A stretch of 64,000 nucleotides of DNA from IMG/VR virus record IMGVR_UViG_3300026557_000002, positions 1-64,000 of that record; one strand, written 5' to 3'. Position 1 is the stretch's first letter. Each line of letters starts with the position of its first letter. This document shows, one piece after another, positions 27,726 to 37,396 of this stretch. Below the pieces are notes generated by a model, which ran no database searches, had not been told where the DNA came from, and worked only from the letters and a program-made list of their open reading frames with translations. The position numbers were made by a program, and so were the translations under genes. This stretch comes from a virus.

Positions 27726-29761
27726 CCACGTCCTCTCCGCACGGACTAACAATCGGGTCGATGGTTTATATTCAGATGTCTTCCGGCGATTCCAGTTTTG
27801 CTGGTTGGTATCAAGTTTTGGGTTCAGCAGATAACACACATTTCACTTTTGTCAGCGGGCAGGATACTCGTAACGGCGCGACTACAACTTGGTCCGGAAC
27901 AGGCGTAGTCTTTTGGTTTAATTGTAACCACTTGACGTGGAGTCCAGTAACCGGAGCTTTTCAATATTATATCTATAGTGATCGCACGTCTTCTGGGACC
28001 TTTGCTTTGATAGGCGTAAGCAAGCCAGTTAATGGGTCGTTCACTGATGGTGCCTTTTATTGGGACGACTTTGGTTCCCCGATGATGGACGGCATGACCG
28101 CAACCCCCGGCTATGTGCCGAGCACCGCACCCGCATCGGCGACCAGCGACAATTTGGTTACAACGATTCTATCGGGAGCGGGAACCACCACTCTTACGCT
28201 GGCCACGACCGCAGGAACGTCTATATCCGGAGTCAGCATTTTATTTGATAACGCTCCGAATATTCTAACAGCGGCAACGGCGGCTAATACATCAACACTT
28301 TATTTTCCTATTCCAACATCAGGGTCTTTTGTAATTAATTCAGTTTTGGATTTGAGCTCTCTTTTCTTAAACATACTCGGTGCTGGATTAACTCTCAGCG
28401 ACACTTTAATTCTAGGAGCCGCTAATTGGTACGGGACTAACCTGCCGCGAAGTGGGACCGCCACATCTTTCCAATTTGAAAGCCTGCCTTCTATAAGTGT
28501 CAAGGCTATCCCCGGGATATTGATAGCCAACGGAGCCAGCGGGCACTATGAGGGTTTTCAGCTTACTGGTTCGGGAACAAATAACATCTTGATGATGCAA
28601 GATGGCGGCGGCGGAGCAGGCGCTCCGATATACGACCGCGTAAATTTTGTCTTAGGTGCTAATGATGCCGTCGGAATTGGGTGGTTAGGCCGAGGTATGG
28701 CTGACGGTGAAGCAAATGTTACATGTAGAATGCGGCGAATAGGAGCTTTTGGTAATCAGGCATCTGTTGGGTCGACTGCAACTCCGATACTTTATTTTAA
28801 CGCAGGTGGAGGAGTAATCGAATCCATTATCATGAGCGGAAAAGGTATTTATGCCCGTCCTGGGGCTACGCCTTCGTTTGAATTTACAATTCAATGGGGA
28901 TACTGCCAAGGTGGGACGATCCCGTTTCTAACTGTGTCCGGTTCCGGATCAGGGGGAAATCTCGGGGGAAATATTGATTTGAATCATATCACTCCTGATA
29001 CGGGTGCTCAACCTATATTAACTTATTTACTCGGCCCCGGAAGTTTTACTGGAGCGGTACGAATAAATTTGATTGATGAGGCTCCTAGTTCCGGCGTCCC
29101 CGTAATAAGTGGAAGCGCCCTTAGTACGGTTCAAACTTACGGCGTATTTTCAGGACAGAATACTGGAGTCACGTCTGAATCGAATTTTACTGACAAGTTT
29201 GTCAGTATCTTTGGCCCCTCGGGGACGGTGGGTTATGCACTAGGAACTCCGCTTCCCCCAGCATCGGCGGTAGTTGGTGCAGGAGGTTCTGTCCCAGTAG
29301 GTACTATTAATTATCGCCTTGCGTGGGTGGATGTTTTGGGGCGTTTTACACTTACAGGACAAACCATATCGGCAACTACCACTAATGGTAACCAGACAGT
29401 TGTTGTAACTCCTCCAACACCCCCTGTCGGTGCTATTGGATGGGCGTTATATAGAAACGGGGCTTTAGCCGCTATCCCGGGATGCACTTTCTTGACTGGA
29501 TTCGCCCCATACTCAGATTCATCTGGGTCAGTTTGTGGTCAGAGCGTTCCTACTACTACTAACGCAATCGTGAGCGGGATAGTTTCTCAAGGACTCGTGA
29601 CCCCTCAGATTCAAATGTCGAGTACGTTGTTCGCTAATCTGGGATCGTCCGCTAACGGAATTCTTTTGTATTGTTCGGATTGTACTATCGCAAATCCGTG
29701 TGCTGGAAATGGCACAGGCGCTCTGGCAAAAAGACTTAATGGTGTGTGGGTGTGCAATTAA
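27695..29761 (+). CDS. Tailspike/tail fibre, C-terminal part
   Basis: 688 aa counted from ATG 27695, but the frame is open further upstream and continues the protein started at 26961. Gly/Ser/Thr/Asn-rich with repeated beta strands typical of a right-handed beta-helix. The end, VWVCN preceded by CSDCTIANPCAGNGTGALAK, is a small Cys-containing cap. Likely the receptor-binding or sugar-degrading appendage; no catalytic residues could be assigned. Joined length would be about 930 aa. Confidence 0.7.
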   Translation: MSRSNATVTVTTSSPHGLTIGSMVYIQMSSGDSSFAGWYQVLGSADNTHFTFVSGQDTRNGATTTWSGTGVVFWFNCNHLTWSPVTGAFQYYIYSDRTSSGTFALIGVSKPVNGSFTDGAFYWDDFGSPMMDGMTATPGYVPSTAPASATSDNLVTTILSGAGTTTLTLATTAGTSISGVSILFDNAPNILTAATAANTSTLYFPIPTSGSFVINSVLDLSSLFLNILGAGLTLSDTLILGAANWYGTNLPRSGTATSFQFESLPSISVKAIPGILIANGASGHYEGFQLTGSGTNNILMMQDGGGGAGAPIYDRVNFVLGANDAVGIGWLGRGMADGEANVTCRMRRIGAFGNQASVGSTATPILYFNAGGGVIESIIMSGKGIYARPGATPSFEFTIQWGYCQGGTIPFLTVSGSGSGGNLGGNIDLNHITPDTGAQPILTYLLGPGSFTGAVRINLIDEAPSSGVPVISGSALSTVQTYGVFSGQNTGVTSESNFTDKFVSIFGPSGTVGYALGTPLPPASAVVGAGGSVPVGTINYRLAWVDVLGRFTLTGQTISATTTNGNQTVVVTPPTPPVGAIGWALYRNGALAAIPGCTFLTGFAPYSDSSGSVCGQSVPTTTNAIVSGIVSQGLVTPQIQMSSTLFANLGSSANGILLYCSDCTIANPCAGNGTGALAKRLNGVWVCN

Positions 29762-29807
29762 GACAAGCTCGGCATTAGCGGTATAAAATTTTTAAGGAAA
29801 AAGAACT

Positions 29808-30122
29808 ATGTCAAACAACAGTCAGACTAAAAACGCCCCTATAAATTTCTCTGCATCCGGAGACAACACCGTTGTTGCTGCGGTAGCCGGTAAATGGATA
29901 AAAGTGGTTCGTTTGTATTTAGTTGTCGGAGGGGCTACTAATATCACATTTAAGGATGGCTCTGCGATTTCATTTTCCGGAGCTATGCCGATGGCGGCAA
30001 ACGGGGCTATCGTTCTAGATGTAGCCGATACCCTTCTGTGGTTTAACGCTACGGGAAATTTTGTCATCAACAGTTCTAACGCCGTCCAAGTCAGCGGCGA
30101 AGTTTATTATATCCAGGAGTAA
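29808..30122 (+). CDS. Small appendage protein (104 aa)
   Basis: MSNNSQTKNAPINFSASGDN... with AAGGAAAAAG upstream. All-beta composition (TVVAAVAGKWIKVVRLYLVV...) typical of small phage fibre-associated or decoration subunits. Followed 9 nt later by another appendage gene. Confidence 0.6.
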   Translation: MSNNSQTKNAPINFSASGDNTVVAAVAGKWIKVVRLYLVVGGATNITFKDGSAISFSGAMPMAANGAIVLDVADTLLWFNATGNFVINSSNAVQVSGEVYYIQE

Positions 30123-30131
30123 GGAAAAATC

Positions 30132-31172
30132 ATGAGCGCAATCACTAATCCAGGCAGTGGCTCAGGCGGGCCCGCGTCGTTCGCTACGCTTACGGGTGGT
30201 ACGAATACTGGGCAATCTCTTGTCGTCGGGGCGGGGTCATCTATCTCAACCACGGGCGGAGGAACGATTGCAGCCACAAGCGTAACTCTTCCGGGTACAA
30301 CGGGGCAAATTCTATTCAACAACGGCGGAGCGCTGGGCGTCTCCGCAACTACACTTGGACTTAACTACAACAGCGGTACGCTAACCCTTACCTTAAATGG
30401 CTCGGGGAGTAATCAACTTAACATCGGACAAACTGGCTCAGCCAGTCAATCTCTTCTTATCGGATCTAATACTACGGCGGCGACGTTTAATAACATCAAC
30501 GGACTTTTATCTCTTACCGGAGTCCCGCTTTCTGTTCTCGGTCTCCTAGAACCCGAGGGGGCGGGAATTGCAGGAGTCGCGTCAAGCGATATTCTATACG
30601 GCGATTCCACGACTCACACCTTTACGCATAACTCCAATAATAACGGAGTAAGTTCGTTTAGCGGCGCTTGGCAGAATACAAACGTAACGCCAGTTACGGT
30701 TGCAGCTAACGTAGCGACAGATCAAAATCTTATGTCTGCGTCAGTTCCAGCAGGTACACTAAATCGACTTGGACGATCTCTAAGAGTTTGGTGTGCAGGA
30801 GTTTTTACTACTCCAGCGGCTGAGACGACGACGATCACCTTTAAGGTGAAATTCGGGGCACTAACTCTTCTGAGTATCGCTGTTCCGTCACAATCCTTTA
30901 CGGCCACGAACAACCAATTTAACATAAGCGGCGTGTTGTCGATTCAGACCGCAGGCGCGACGGGAGTTTTCGAAACCCATGGAAATTTAGTGGTGGATTT
31001 AGGTATTGGGAATCTTGTTCCTGATTCAATCTTTGCGGATACAAACACCGCAGTTTCTAGCACGGTGGACCTAACGGCCGCCCAAACTCTTCAAGTTACG
31101 GTTGCTTACGGAACAGCCAGTACCAGTAATTCGACTACTCAACGCCAGATGGTTCTAGAGACAATAGGATAA
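30132..31172 (+). CDS. Tail fibre-like protein (346 aa)
   Basis: MSAITNPGSGSGGPASFATL...GTNTGQSLVVGAGSSI and TTGQILFNNGGALGVS are repeat types common in phage fibres with trimeric beta structure. The C-terminal 150 residues form a compact beta domain (FKVKFGALTLLSIAV...). Likely a receptor-binding fibre. Specific receptor unknown. Confidence 0.65.
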   Translation: MSAITNPGSGSGGPASFATLTGGTNTGQSLVVGAGSSISTTGGGTIAATSVTLPGTTGQILFNNGGALGVSATTLGLNYNSGTLTLTLNGSGSNQLNIGQTGSASQSLLIGSNTTAATFNNINGLLSLTGVPLSVLGLLEPEGAGIAGVASSDILYGDSTTHTFTHNSNNNGVSSFSGAWQNTNVTPVTVAANVATDQNLMSASVPAGTLNRLGRSLRVWCAGVFTTPAAETTTITFKVKFGALTLLSIAVPSQSFTATNNQFNISGVLSIQTAGATGVFETHGNLVVDLGIGNLVPDSIFADTNTAVSSTVDLTAAQTLQVTVAYGTASTSNSTTQRQMVLETIG

Positions 31173-31173
31173 A

Positions 31174-32502
31174 ATGCCGTACAGCGCAGCCTCAACATTC
31201 ACGGTTCAAAATCTTATCGACAGGGTGCGCGGATTCGGCGAGATCGAGCCTATCTTCAATATCCCAGACAAGGTTGACCAGCCCGCACTGACTATCGCGA
31301 CGGATGTCATGACCGCGATCTGCGCGGTAAATTTTCCCCACAAGTGGAATGAAGTCGCTTTGCCTCAGTTTTACACCAACTCGTTCCAGCAAGACTACGC
31401 TTTGGTGAATCCAAACGGGACCTCGGTAACAAATGTCGAATGGTTGGAGCGCGGAGTAGCTTTTGATATCAACAATTCCGCCATTCCTAAGCCGTGGGTC
31501 AGTGTTGAATGCGGGCGCAGTCTCCCGCAAAGAACAGGTACGTATATCAATTCGGGAACCCAGATAGGCAATCCCGGCTTCATCATTAGCTCGTATCCGA
31601 ATTATTCACTTTATTACGGTGTCTGGGGCGCGCCAAACGTTGGCAATCCGACACTGGGTAACAATCCTGTCCCTGGGTCCGTTTACACTAGTCCGCTTTC
31701 GTCGGCCGTCATAACAGCCACGTGGGCCGGAGGCCAGGCGACATTTACACTGACGTATATTCCGTCAACCGTAACAGTCGGCTCCGTCCTGAACGTTCAA
31801 GGCGTTGCTCCGAACGGATATAACGGGAATTGGATCGTGGTTAGCATTAACGATTCTCAGCCGAACCCGACTCCGCAGGTCGTGGTTACGATGGTTAGCA
31901 ATCCCGGCGTATTCCAAGCTGGAGGAGTCATCAATAATTCCGCGGCCCAGAGTCAGCCCGCGAACCCGATTACCCAAATTGTGGACGCGAATGGCAACCT
32001 GCTTTTGCTTACGACATACGGAATTGAAGGTACTACGGCACCACTGGCCGCAGTCAACGCTACTCCTGGAACGACATGCTTCGGACAAGGCGCTTCAACA
32101 ATCTGGACCGTTGTGGATCCTAACGGACTCGGAATCAGAATTCTAGAGATCCCGTCCCAGACAGGCGTCACCTGGCAGTTTAACATCGTCGGCCAGAAGC
32201 CCCCAGTTCAGTTCGTGAAGTTGGGTCAAACGCTGTTCCCGCTTCCGGATAAGTACGAGCCATTTTTCAGAGCCGGTTTCATCGCACAGTGCTATCGTTA
32301 TTCAACTCTGCCCAAGACGCGCGCCAAGTTCCAAGACGAATGGAGAATGTGGCTCAAGAGCCTCGACAGTCTGCGTGAGACACAGGATCGAGAATTAGAG
32401 GAATATTCGTTTGTTCCAGAAAGAACTGTTATGGGCGCGTCCAGATCTAGAAATTTGTGGCGCGGAGCAGCTTGGCCGTTTAATGGGCCAGCAGGAAGTT
32501 AA
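31174..32502 (+). CDS. Tail tube/connector protein A-like, long paralogue (442 aa)
   Basis: The N-terminus FTVQNLIDRVRGFGEIEP ... ALTIATDVMTAICAVNFPHK parallels the next gene (TVQNLIDFAQTFTQYSP ... LGIANEIQNLMMNPPFTWG), so these are tandem paralogues. Its middle carries an extra beta-rich insert (about residues 130-320), while the C-terminus again resembles the paralogue. By gene order and fold it is a T7 gp11-type tail tubular protein. Confidence 0.65.
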   Translation: MPYSAASTFTVQNLIDRVRGFGEIEPIFNIPDKVDQPALTIATDVMTAICAVNFPHKWNEVALPQFYTNSFQQDYALVNPNGTSVTNVEWLERGVAFDINNSAIPKPWVSVECGRSLPQRTGTYINSGTQIGNPGFIISSYPNYSLYYGVWGAPNVGNPTLGNNPVPGSVYTSPLSSAVITATWAGGQATFTLTYIPSTVTVGSVLNVQGVAPNGYNGNWIVVSINDSQPNPTPQVVVTMVSNPGVFQAGGVINNSAAQSQPANPITQIVDANGNLLLLTTYGIEGTTAPLAAVNATPGTTCFGQGASTIWTVVDPNGLGIRILEIPSQTGVTWQFNIVGQKPPVQFVKLGQTLFPLPDKYEPFFRAGFIAQCYRYSTLPKTRAKFQDEWRMWLKSLDSLRETQDRELEEYSFVPERTVMGASRSRNLWRGAAWPFNGPAGS

Positions 32503-32504
32503 CG

Positions 32505-33236
32505 ATGGCGACTACAGTACAGAACCTGATTGATTTTGCACAGACCTTCACGCAATATTCTCCGCTCTCGGTCGGAACCGGAAACCAGCCTGCGCTGGGT
32601 ATCGCAAACGAGATTCAAAATCTCATGATGAATCCGCCCTTTACGTGGGGTTGGAATAGAGCTGAAAATAATCAAGTAAGTACCGTCGCCGGAATACAAG
32701 ATTACGTTACGCCGGTCCCGGACTTCGGGTTTCTCGAAAAGGTAACCTTGACAGACCCGAGCGGAAATACATGGAACGTCTCGGATGTCTATAATACTGC
32801 GGCCCTAGGTTTGGGCGACGCTACCCCGAATAAGCGTAATCGCCCGAACTCTGCGTCGGTTCATACGATTAATTTCGGCACAAGTTTCAAATTGAGATTT
32901 TTAGCCGTTCCTGACCAGGTTTATCTTATCACGCTGGATTACCAGAAACTCGTGGCGCCTTTGACTGCTTTGACTGGCAACGCCGGTACTCTGGTTGTTC
33001 CAGATCAGTACATTGACATTTTTGATAATCTATTTGTCGGCGAAGCCTTGGCCAACGTGGACGACGGTCGCGCGAACACTTATCGTCAACGCGGGGTCAC
33101 CGCACTCCTGGCTAAATCAGAAGGTCTGTCGGACATGGATAAGAATTTGTTTTTGGAGCAGTACTGGATGCGAGATCGCCAGATGTTGGCGGGTACACTT
33201 CGTACGCAACAGGCGGCCCAGAGTCGCGGAGTTTAA
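32505..33236 (+). CDS. Tail tube/connector protein A-like (243 aa)
   Basis: Length and pattern (N-terminal helices, YVTPVPDFGFLEKVTLTDPSG, a central beta sheet, C-terminal helices ending RQMLAGTLRTQQ) match T7-like tail tubular protein A/gatekeeper proteins, which join portal and tail nozzle. Directly followed by the very large nozzle-like protein. Start 2 nt after the previous stop. Confidence 0.7.
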   Translation: MATTVQNLIDFAQTFTQYSPLSVGTGNQPALGIANEIQNLMMNPPFTWGWNRAENNQVSTVAGIQDYVTPVPDFGFLEKVTLTDPSGNTWNVSDVYNTAALGLGDATPNKRNRPNSASVHTINFGTSFKLRFLAVPDQVYLITLDYQKLVAPLTALTGNAGTLVVPDQYIDIFDNLFVGEALANVDDGRANTYRQRGVTALLAKSEGLSDMDKNLFLEQYWMRDRQMLAGTLRTQQAAQSRGV

Positions 33237-33284
33237 GTTTCGCTATTTGTAACCTGAAGTAAATCATAAAAATTTCGGAGCATC

Positions 33285-36200
33285 ATGCCAGGTTTGTTGC
33301 AACAAGCTGGAGCTCAACCCCAGAAACAACCCAAGTGGATTCCATTATTCATCGACAGATCGATGACTGGGATTTACACGCAACGCAACCCGCTGCATGA
33401 CCCTTCCGATACCGTTACTGCTAAGTACTACGGAGGCAGACCAGACGCGCTTTGGATGGGTTCGAATATTGAACTCACGAATCGCTTGACCCTTCAGCGC
33501 CGCCCAGGATTGATTCCATTCTCCACCGATTTGTATCCGACTGCACCGAACAGAACTTTCGCTTTTGAATTGACGGATGGAACGATTCGCGTAGTCGTGG
33601 ATTCGGGTTCAACTGGCGTGCTGGCAATTACATCCGTGGGAACCGCTAGCGGAACCACAACGTACACTGGCGTGTTTCCTGCGGCCGCTCTCAACGCGTA
33701 TGCAAACCTGATTGTTCAGATCACTGGGTTCGTTACTAATCCGTCTAACAACGGGACCTATACAGTTGTCTCGTCTACCGCGACAACTCTGACCGTAAAC
33801 AACCCGAACGGTATTGCCGAGACCCATGCTGCGACCGCGATATCTGCGGGTGCTGTCTATTGGGATATACAAAATGGTCAGACGACTTTACTTTTTGCAA
33901 AGTCCCCAGGTGCGGGCCAAACTTATTTTGTCGCAGTCAATGGCATCCTGTATATGGGCGACGGCGTTGATACTAAAGTTTGGGTACCGTTGAATACTGG
34001 TCCGAACGGGACCATTTTCGGATTCGGTCTACCTACGCCTACGGTAGCTCCGACTGTTGTGATTACAGAAAGCGGATCCGCCTCGGTTGCATGGATCGCA
34101 TCTACTGTATTCTCAACGATGGGTTTGGTATTTGATTCCGGAACCGGAGATATGTTCCAGCTTCAATCTGTCAACGCGTCCACAACGAACACTACGCAAG
34201 TCGGCACTAGCGGCTCGGGACAACCACCGTGGAATCAGGTCCCGGGTGGAACGACCGCAGACACAACTGGCGGCGGAAACATCACTTGGACAAACAAAGG
34301 CCCTATCGTCGCGTGGACCGCGAACACCGTTTACAACAACGGCACCGTGGGCGGAACGCTTGTAAATCCCTGCGTCATATTTGATCCGGTCACGAAGGCC
34401 GTCTATATTCAATCTTCCGCCGCAGCCAACGGCACCAGCGGACACACAGTTCCGACATTCAAGAAGGCTCTAGGCCAGCACACGAACGACGGAAGCTGTG
34501 TATGGATTTGGATCGGGCCCGGAATCGCAAACGCTGGTTTGGCTCCGTGGCTTCCTAGCACGGCATATCCTAAGGTCGGAACAGTTTCAAACAACGACGC
34601 CGCTACAGGCATCGTAGAACCTAGCGGCTTGACTGCGGGCCTTCCAGCCGCACCAACGATTTTATACTTTCAAGCCTCCGGCGGAGGCACTTCCGGTTCA
34701 GGTTATACGCCATTTGGAACATCGGCATTGGCTGCGGGTACGTTGGTTACGGATAACGATTTAGTCTGGATGAGTCTGGGATCATTTACTTGGACGGGTA
34801 CGACGGCATTTAGTGCTTGGTCAGCCAATGGTACGCCGTTCTCCGCTATCGTGGATTCAAATAACAATTATCAGATCTGCATTCAGACTGGCGTTTCAGC
34901 CGGAAGTCAACCAACCTGGGGGATAGGTTACGGTGTTACTACAAATGACGGAACCGTAGTCTGGGTCAACGCCGGGGACGCGATGACTTGGGCCACGAAT
35001 ACGAAGTGGTTTCTGCCTACGCAAGGATTTTTTCCTCCGACTGGAGCAACACCATTTGGTGGCGCGAGCATTATTGATACCAATGTTCCCCCAGACGTGG
35101 AATTCGTTGTCAACAGCGGTAAAAGCGGTGCCGTTCAGCCGACGTGGGGCGCGATAGGAACCTATCTGGATGATAACGGTACTAGCTTCACGCTAAGTCA
35201 GGTAACTGTTAGCGGGACTACTACAACTTACACAGGAGTAGGTTTAGCTGGCCTCAGTGGTCAACAGTTGATTATTTCTGGATTCACAAACGCTGGAAAT
35301 AATGGCTACGTGGTCGCACAAGCGGGCGCTACATCGACAACATTTACTGTTACGACCACGAGCCAAGTTAACGAAACGCATGCAGGCGTCGCGAAGAATG
35401 GATTGATTTGGTTTAACGAAGAAGCGTTTAGCGCGCAGTCTTTGGCTTTTACGAAAGGTTACTCGTACGCGTATTCGTATAAGTCCAGATCACTGACAGA
35501 CTTTTATTCGGTTAATGTCCCGGGAACATCTCAGCCGCCGATTCCTCCTGGGTTATCTGCACCGCTTCCGGCTCCGACTGGCAGTTTGACGGGCGATGTC
35601 TCAAGTGCGTCCCCGGCTACCGTGACTCCGGCAGGGCCAAATCCTGGTGCAGTCCTGACAATCTCCGGACCTGTTTCAAGTAATCCTGCGGTCGATACGA
35701 TTGTTATCTGGCGCTCAGCCGATGGCGGCGGTACTCCTAATATGTTTGAGTTGACTGAGATTCCTAACAGCCCAAATGCTGGAAACGGCCAATGGTCGTT
35801 TAGAGACTTTCTTCCGGATACTCCAACCACAATAGGCGGAGTTAGCTATCCTGGTTTGAATGAGTTGATAGATGCACCGATTAACGGTGTCAATAACCCG
35901 CCACTATCGGGTTTTTTGCCGATGGCTTACAACTTTACCCGAATTTGGGGATCGGTTGGCAGCACCGTTTATTTTAGTGGCGGCCCAGACACGATAGCTC
36001 TAGGAGCAGGTAATCCTAACTCGTCATTTAATATTGCAGACAATCTGCCGTTTTTGGCAACCGTAGTTCGGTTAGTCAAGACCCCGCAAGGTCTTGTGAC
36101 CTTTTTGACAGACAGCATTGAAATTATCGCCGGTGGACCTGCTACGGGATCGTTTTATTCTGTCACCTTGGCACCCGGAATCGGTCTTGGAAATTACAAC

Positions 36201-37001
36201 GGTCTGGATGTCTACATGGGAGAGATGTTCTTCTTTTCCGCAGACAACCAATTGATGCTCTTGAGCCCGAGTTTGAACGCGTCTACATTCGGATTCGCTT
36301 TAGGAGATCAGTTCGCAAATCAGCCCTCCTCAGGTGTATCAGACACGACTTGGAATCCAGCAACCGCATATGTCGCTGTTCTGCAATCCGGCGTTGATAA
36401 TGCGTTATTCGTTGGAGATGGTGCGACAGGATGGTATCGTTGCAATCCTCACCAAGTTCCGGGAGCAGGACAAGGCCCGCAACCGGTTTGGAGCCCGTTC
36501 GCCAATATCACGGGCGGCGCGAAGATGCTGTACACGACCGAGGTTCTGCCGGGCATTAAGAAATTGCTCGTAGGATCTCCGAGTCCGAACAAACAGATTC
36601 TTGAGCGCAGCTTGACCACGTTTACGGATAACGGTACGCCGTACGGCGCGTTCTTCATTATGGGTAGCATTATGTTGTGCCATCCAGGCGAGCTCGCTTT
36701 GCTTAAGTTTATAGAATTGGATATGAGCGGAGTCAATTATCAGCCGACGGTTTCTTATTTACTGAACGAGATCAGTGGAGTTTTTACGCCATTTACACGC
36801 GCGCCACAAATGGATCCTCCCTCCATCTATGGGACAACGACAGTGGCAGCATCGTATTCTCCGAGCCGATACTATTTTCTAGGAAATGCTAGTCTGGCGA
36901 GAGCCCGCCATATGCAGATACGCGTAGATTTAGGAACCACAACGACTGGAAACGAGGTTTTTAACCTTACTTTGTGCGGTAGAATTATGGTGGAGACGTA
37001 A
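33285..37001 (+). CDS. Very large tail protein (tubular protein B/nozzle-like, 1238 aa)
   Basis: N-terminus LFIDRSMTGIYTQRNPLHDP...AKYYGGRPDALWMGSNIE and C-terminus GNEVFNLTLCGRIMVET resemble podoviral tail nozzle proteins. Between about residues 240 and 720 are several repeated modules of the type W..nTxY..G..V.D..gn.y....G.sG..qPTW....G..T.Dgt..W.n.G, like small carbohydrate-binding or Ig-like inserts. TTCGGAGC precedes the ATG. Probably a hexameric nozzle decorated by sugar-binding modules. Confidence 0.65.
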   Translation: MPGLLQQAGAQPQKQPKWIPLFIDRSMTGIYTQRNPLHDPSDTVTAKYYGGRPDALWMGSNIELTNRLTLQRRPGLIPFSTDLYPTAPNRTFAFELTDGTIRVVVDSGSTGVLAITSVGTASGTTTYTGVFPAAALNAYANLIVQITGFVTNPSNNGTYTVVSSTATTLTVNNPNGIAETHAATAISAGAVYWDIQNGQTTLLFAKSPGAGQTYFVAVNGILYMGDGVDTKVWVPLNTGPNGTIFGFGLPTPTVAPTVVITESGSASVAWIASTVFSTMGLVFDSGTGDMFQLQSVNASTTNTTQVGTSGSGQPPWNQVPGGTTADTTGGGNITWTNKGPIVAWTANTVYNNGTVGGTLVNPCVIFDPVTKAVYIQSSAAANGTSGHTVPTFKKALGQHTNDGSCVWIWIGPGIANAGLAPWLPSTAYPKVGTVSNNDAATGIVEPSGLTAGLPAAPTILYFQASGGGTSGSGYTPFGTSALAAGTLVTDNDLVWMSLGSFTWTGTTAFSAWSANGTPFSAIVDSNNNYQICIQTGVSAGSQPTWGIGYGVTTNDGTVVWVNAGDAMTWATNTKWFLPTQGFFPPTGATPFGGASIIDTNVPPDVEFVVNSGKSGAVQPTWGAIGTYLDDNGTSFTLSQVTVSGTTTTYTGVGLAGLSGQQLIISGFTNAGNNGYVVAQAGATSTTFTVTTTSQVNETHAGVAKNGLIWFNEEAFSAQSLAFTKGYSYAYSYKSRSLTDFYSVNVPGTSQPPIPPGLSAPLPAPTGSLTGDVSSASPATVTPAGPNPGAVLTISGPVSSNPAVDTIVIWRSADGGGTPNMFELTEIPNSPNAGNGQWSFRDFLPDTPTTIGGVSYPGLNELIDAPINGVNNPPLSGFLPMAYNFTRIWGSVGSTVYFSGGPDTIALGAGNPNSSFNIADNLPFLATVVRLVKTPQGLVTFLTDSIEIIAGGPATGSFYSVTLAPGIGLGNYNGLDVYMGEMFFFSADNQLMLLSPSLNASTFGFALGDQFANQPSSGVSDTTWNPATAYVAVLQSGVDNALFVGDGATGWYRCNPHQVPGAGQGPQPVWSPFANITGGAKMLYTTEVLPGIKKLLVGSPSPNKQILERSLTTFTDNGTPYGAFFIMGSIMLCHPGELALLKFIELDMSGVNYQPTVSYLLNEISGVFTPFTRAPQMDPPSIYGTTTVAASYSPSRYYFLGNASLARARHMQIRVDLGTTTTGNEVFNLTLCGRIMVET

Positions 37002-37009
37002 AAATCGTC

Positions 37010-37039
37010 TTGACAAAGCGATTAGTTTTGGGATACAAT
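37010..37039 (+). promoter_or_regulatory. Promoter-like sequence at the remnant's 5' end
   Basis: TTGACA (37010-37015), 18 nt, TACAAT (37034-37039). The -10 is formed by codons for Gly-Tyr-Asn of the remnant. It could still drive the tail gene at 37369. Confidence 0.5.
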
Positions 37040-37396
37040 ATTACTAAGGGCGGAGACGGCGGTCCCGGCTGGCAAAAAGGTAGAAAACTGTCTGTTGAGA
37101 CTAAAAAAAAGTTAAGTGACATAAATCTCGGAGAAAATCATCCGAAATGGGGCACGAAAGACTCTTTAGAAACAAGAAAGAAAAAGAGATTCGCTTCTTT
37201 AGGTAATAAATCAAATACGGGTAAGAAATTTTCAACTAGCCACAAAAGTAAAATAGGCTCGGCACAACAAGCCGCTTGGGATGGTTATAGCGCCAAACAA
37301 AAACTAGAAAGAGGAAAAGCCATGTCTCTCGGTTGGGCGCGCCGTCGCGAGAGATTAAAGAAAGGAAAATGCAAGAAGATAAGCCAAAGACAATAG
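37010..37396 (+). pseudogene. Remnant of a GIY-YIG/NUMOD3 homing endonuclease
   Basis: The coding part LGYNITKGGDGGPGWQKGRK...SVETKKKLSDINLGENH aligns with the part of the 18145 nuclease that follows the catalytic domain (NGYNLTDGGEGTPG...). The GIY-YIG domain itself is missing. The nominal TTG start (37010) is the first base of a TTGACA promoter box matching the 18145 promoter (CTTGACAAAnCGAT). So a deletion joined the promoter to the C-terminal DNA-binding half. Its 3' end overlaps the next gene start by 28 nt. Confidence 0.75.

Noticed and set aside
37010-37396. Functional homing endonuclease at 37010
   Set aside because: The catalytic GIY-YIG domain is absent; only the DNA-binding repeats remain.
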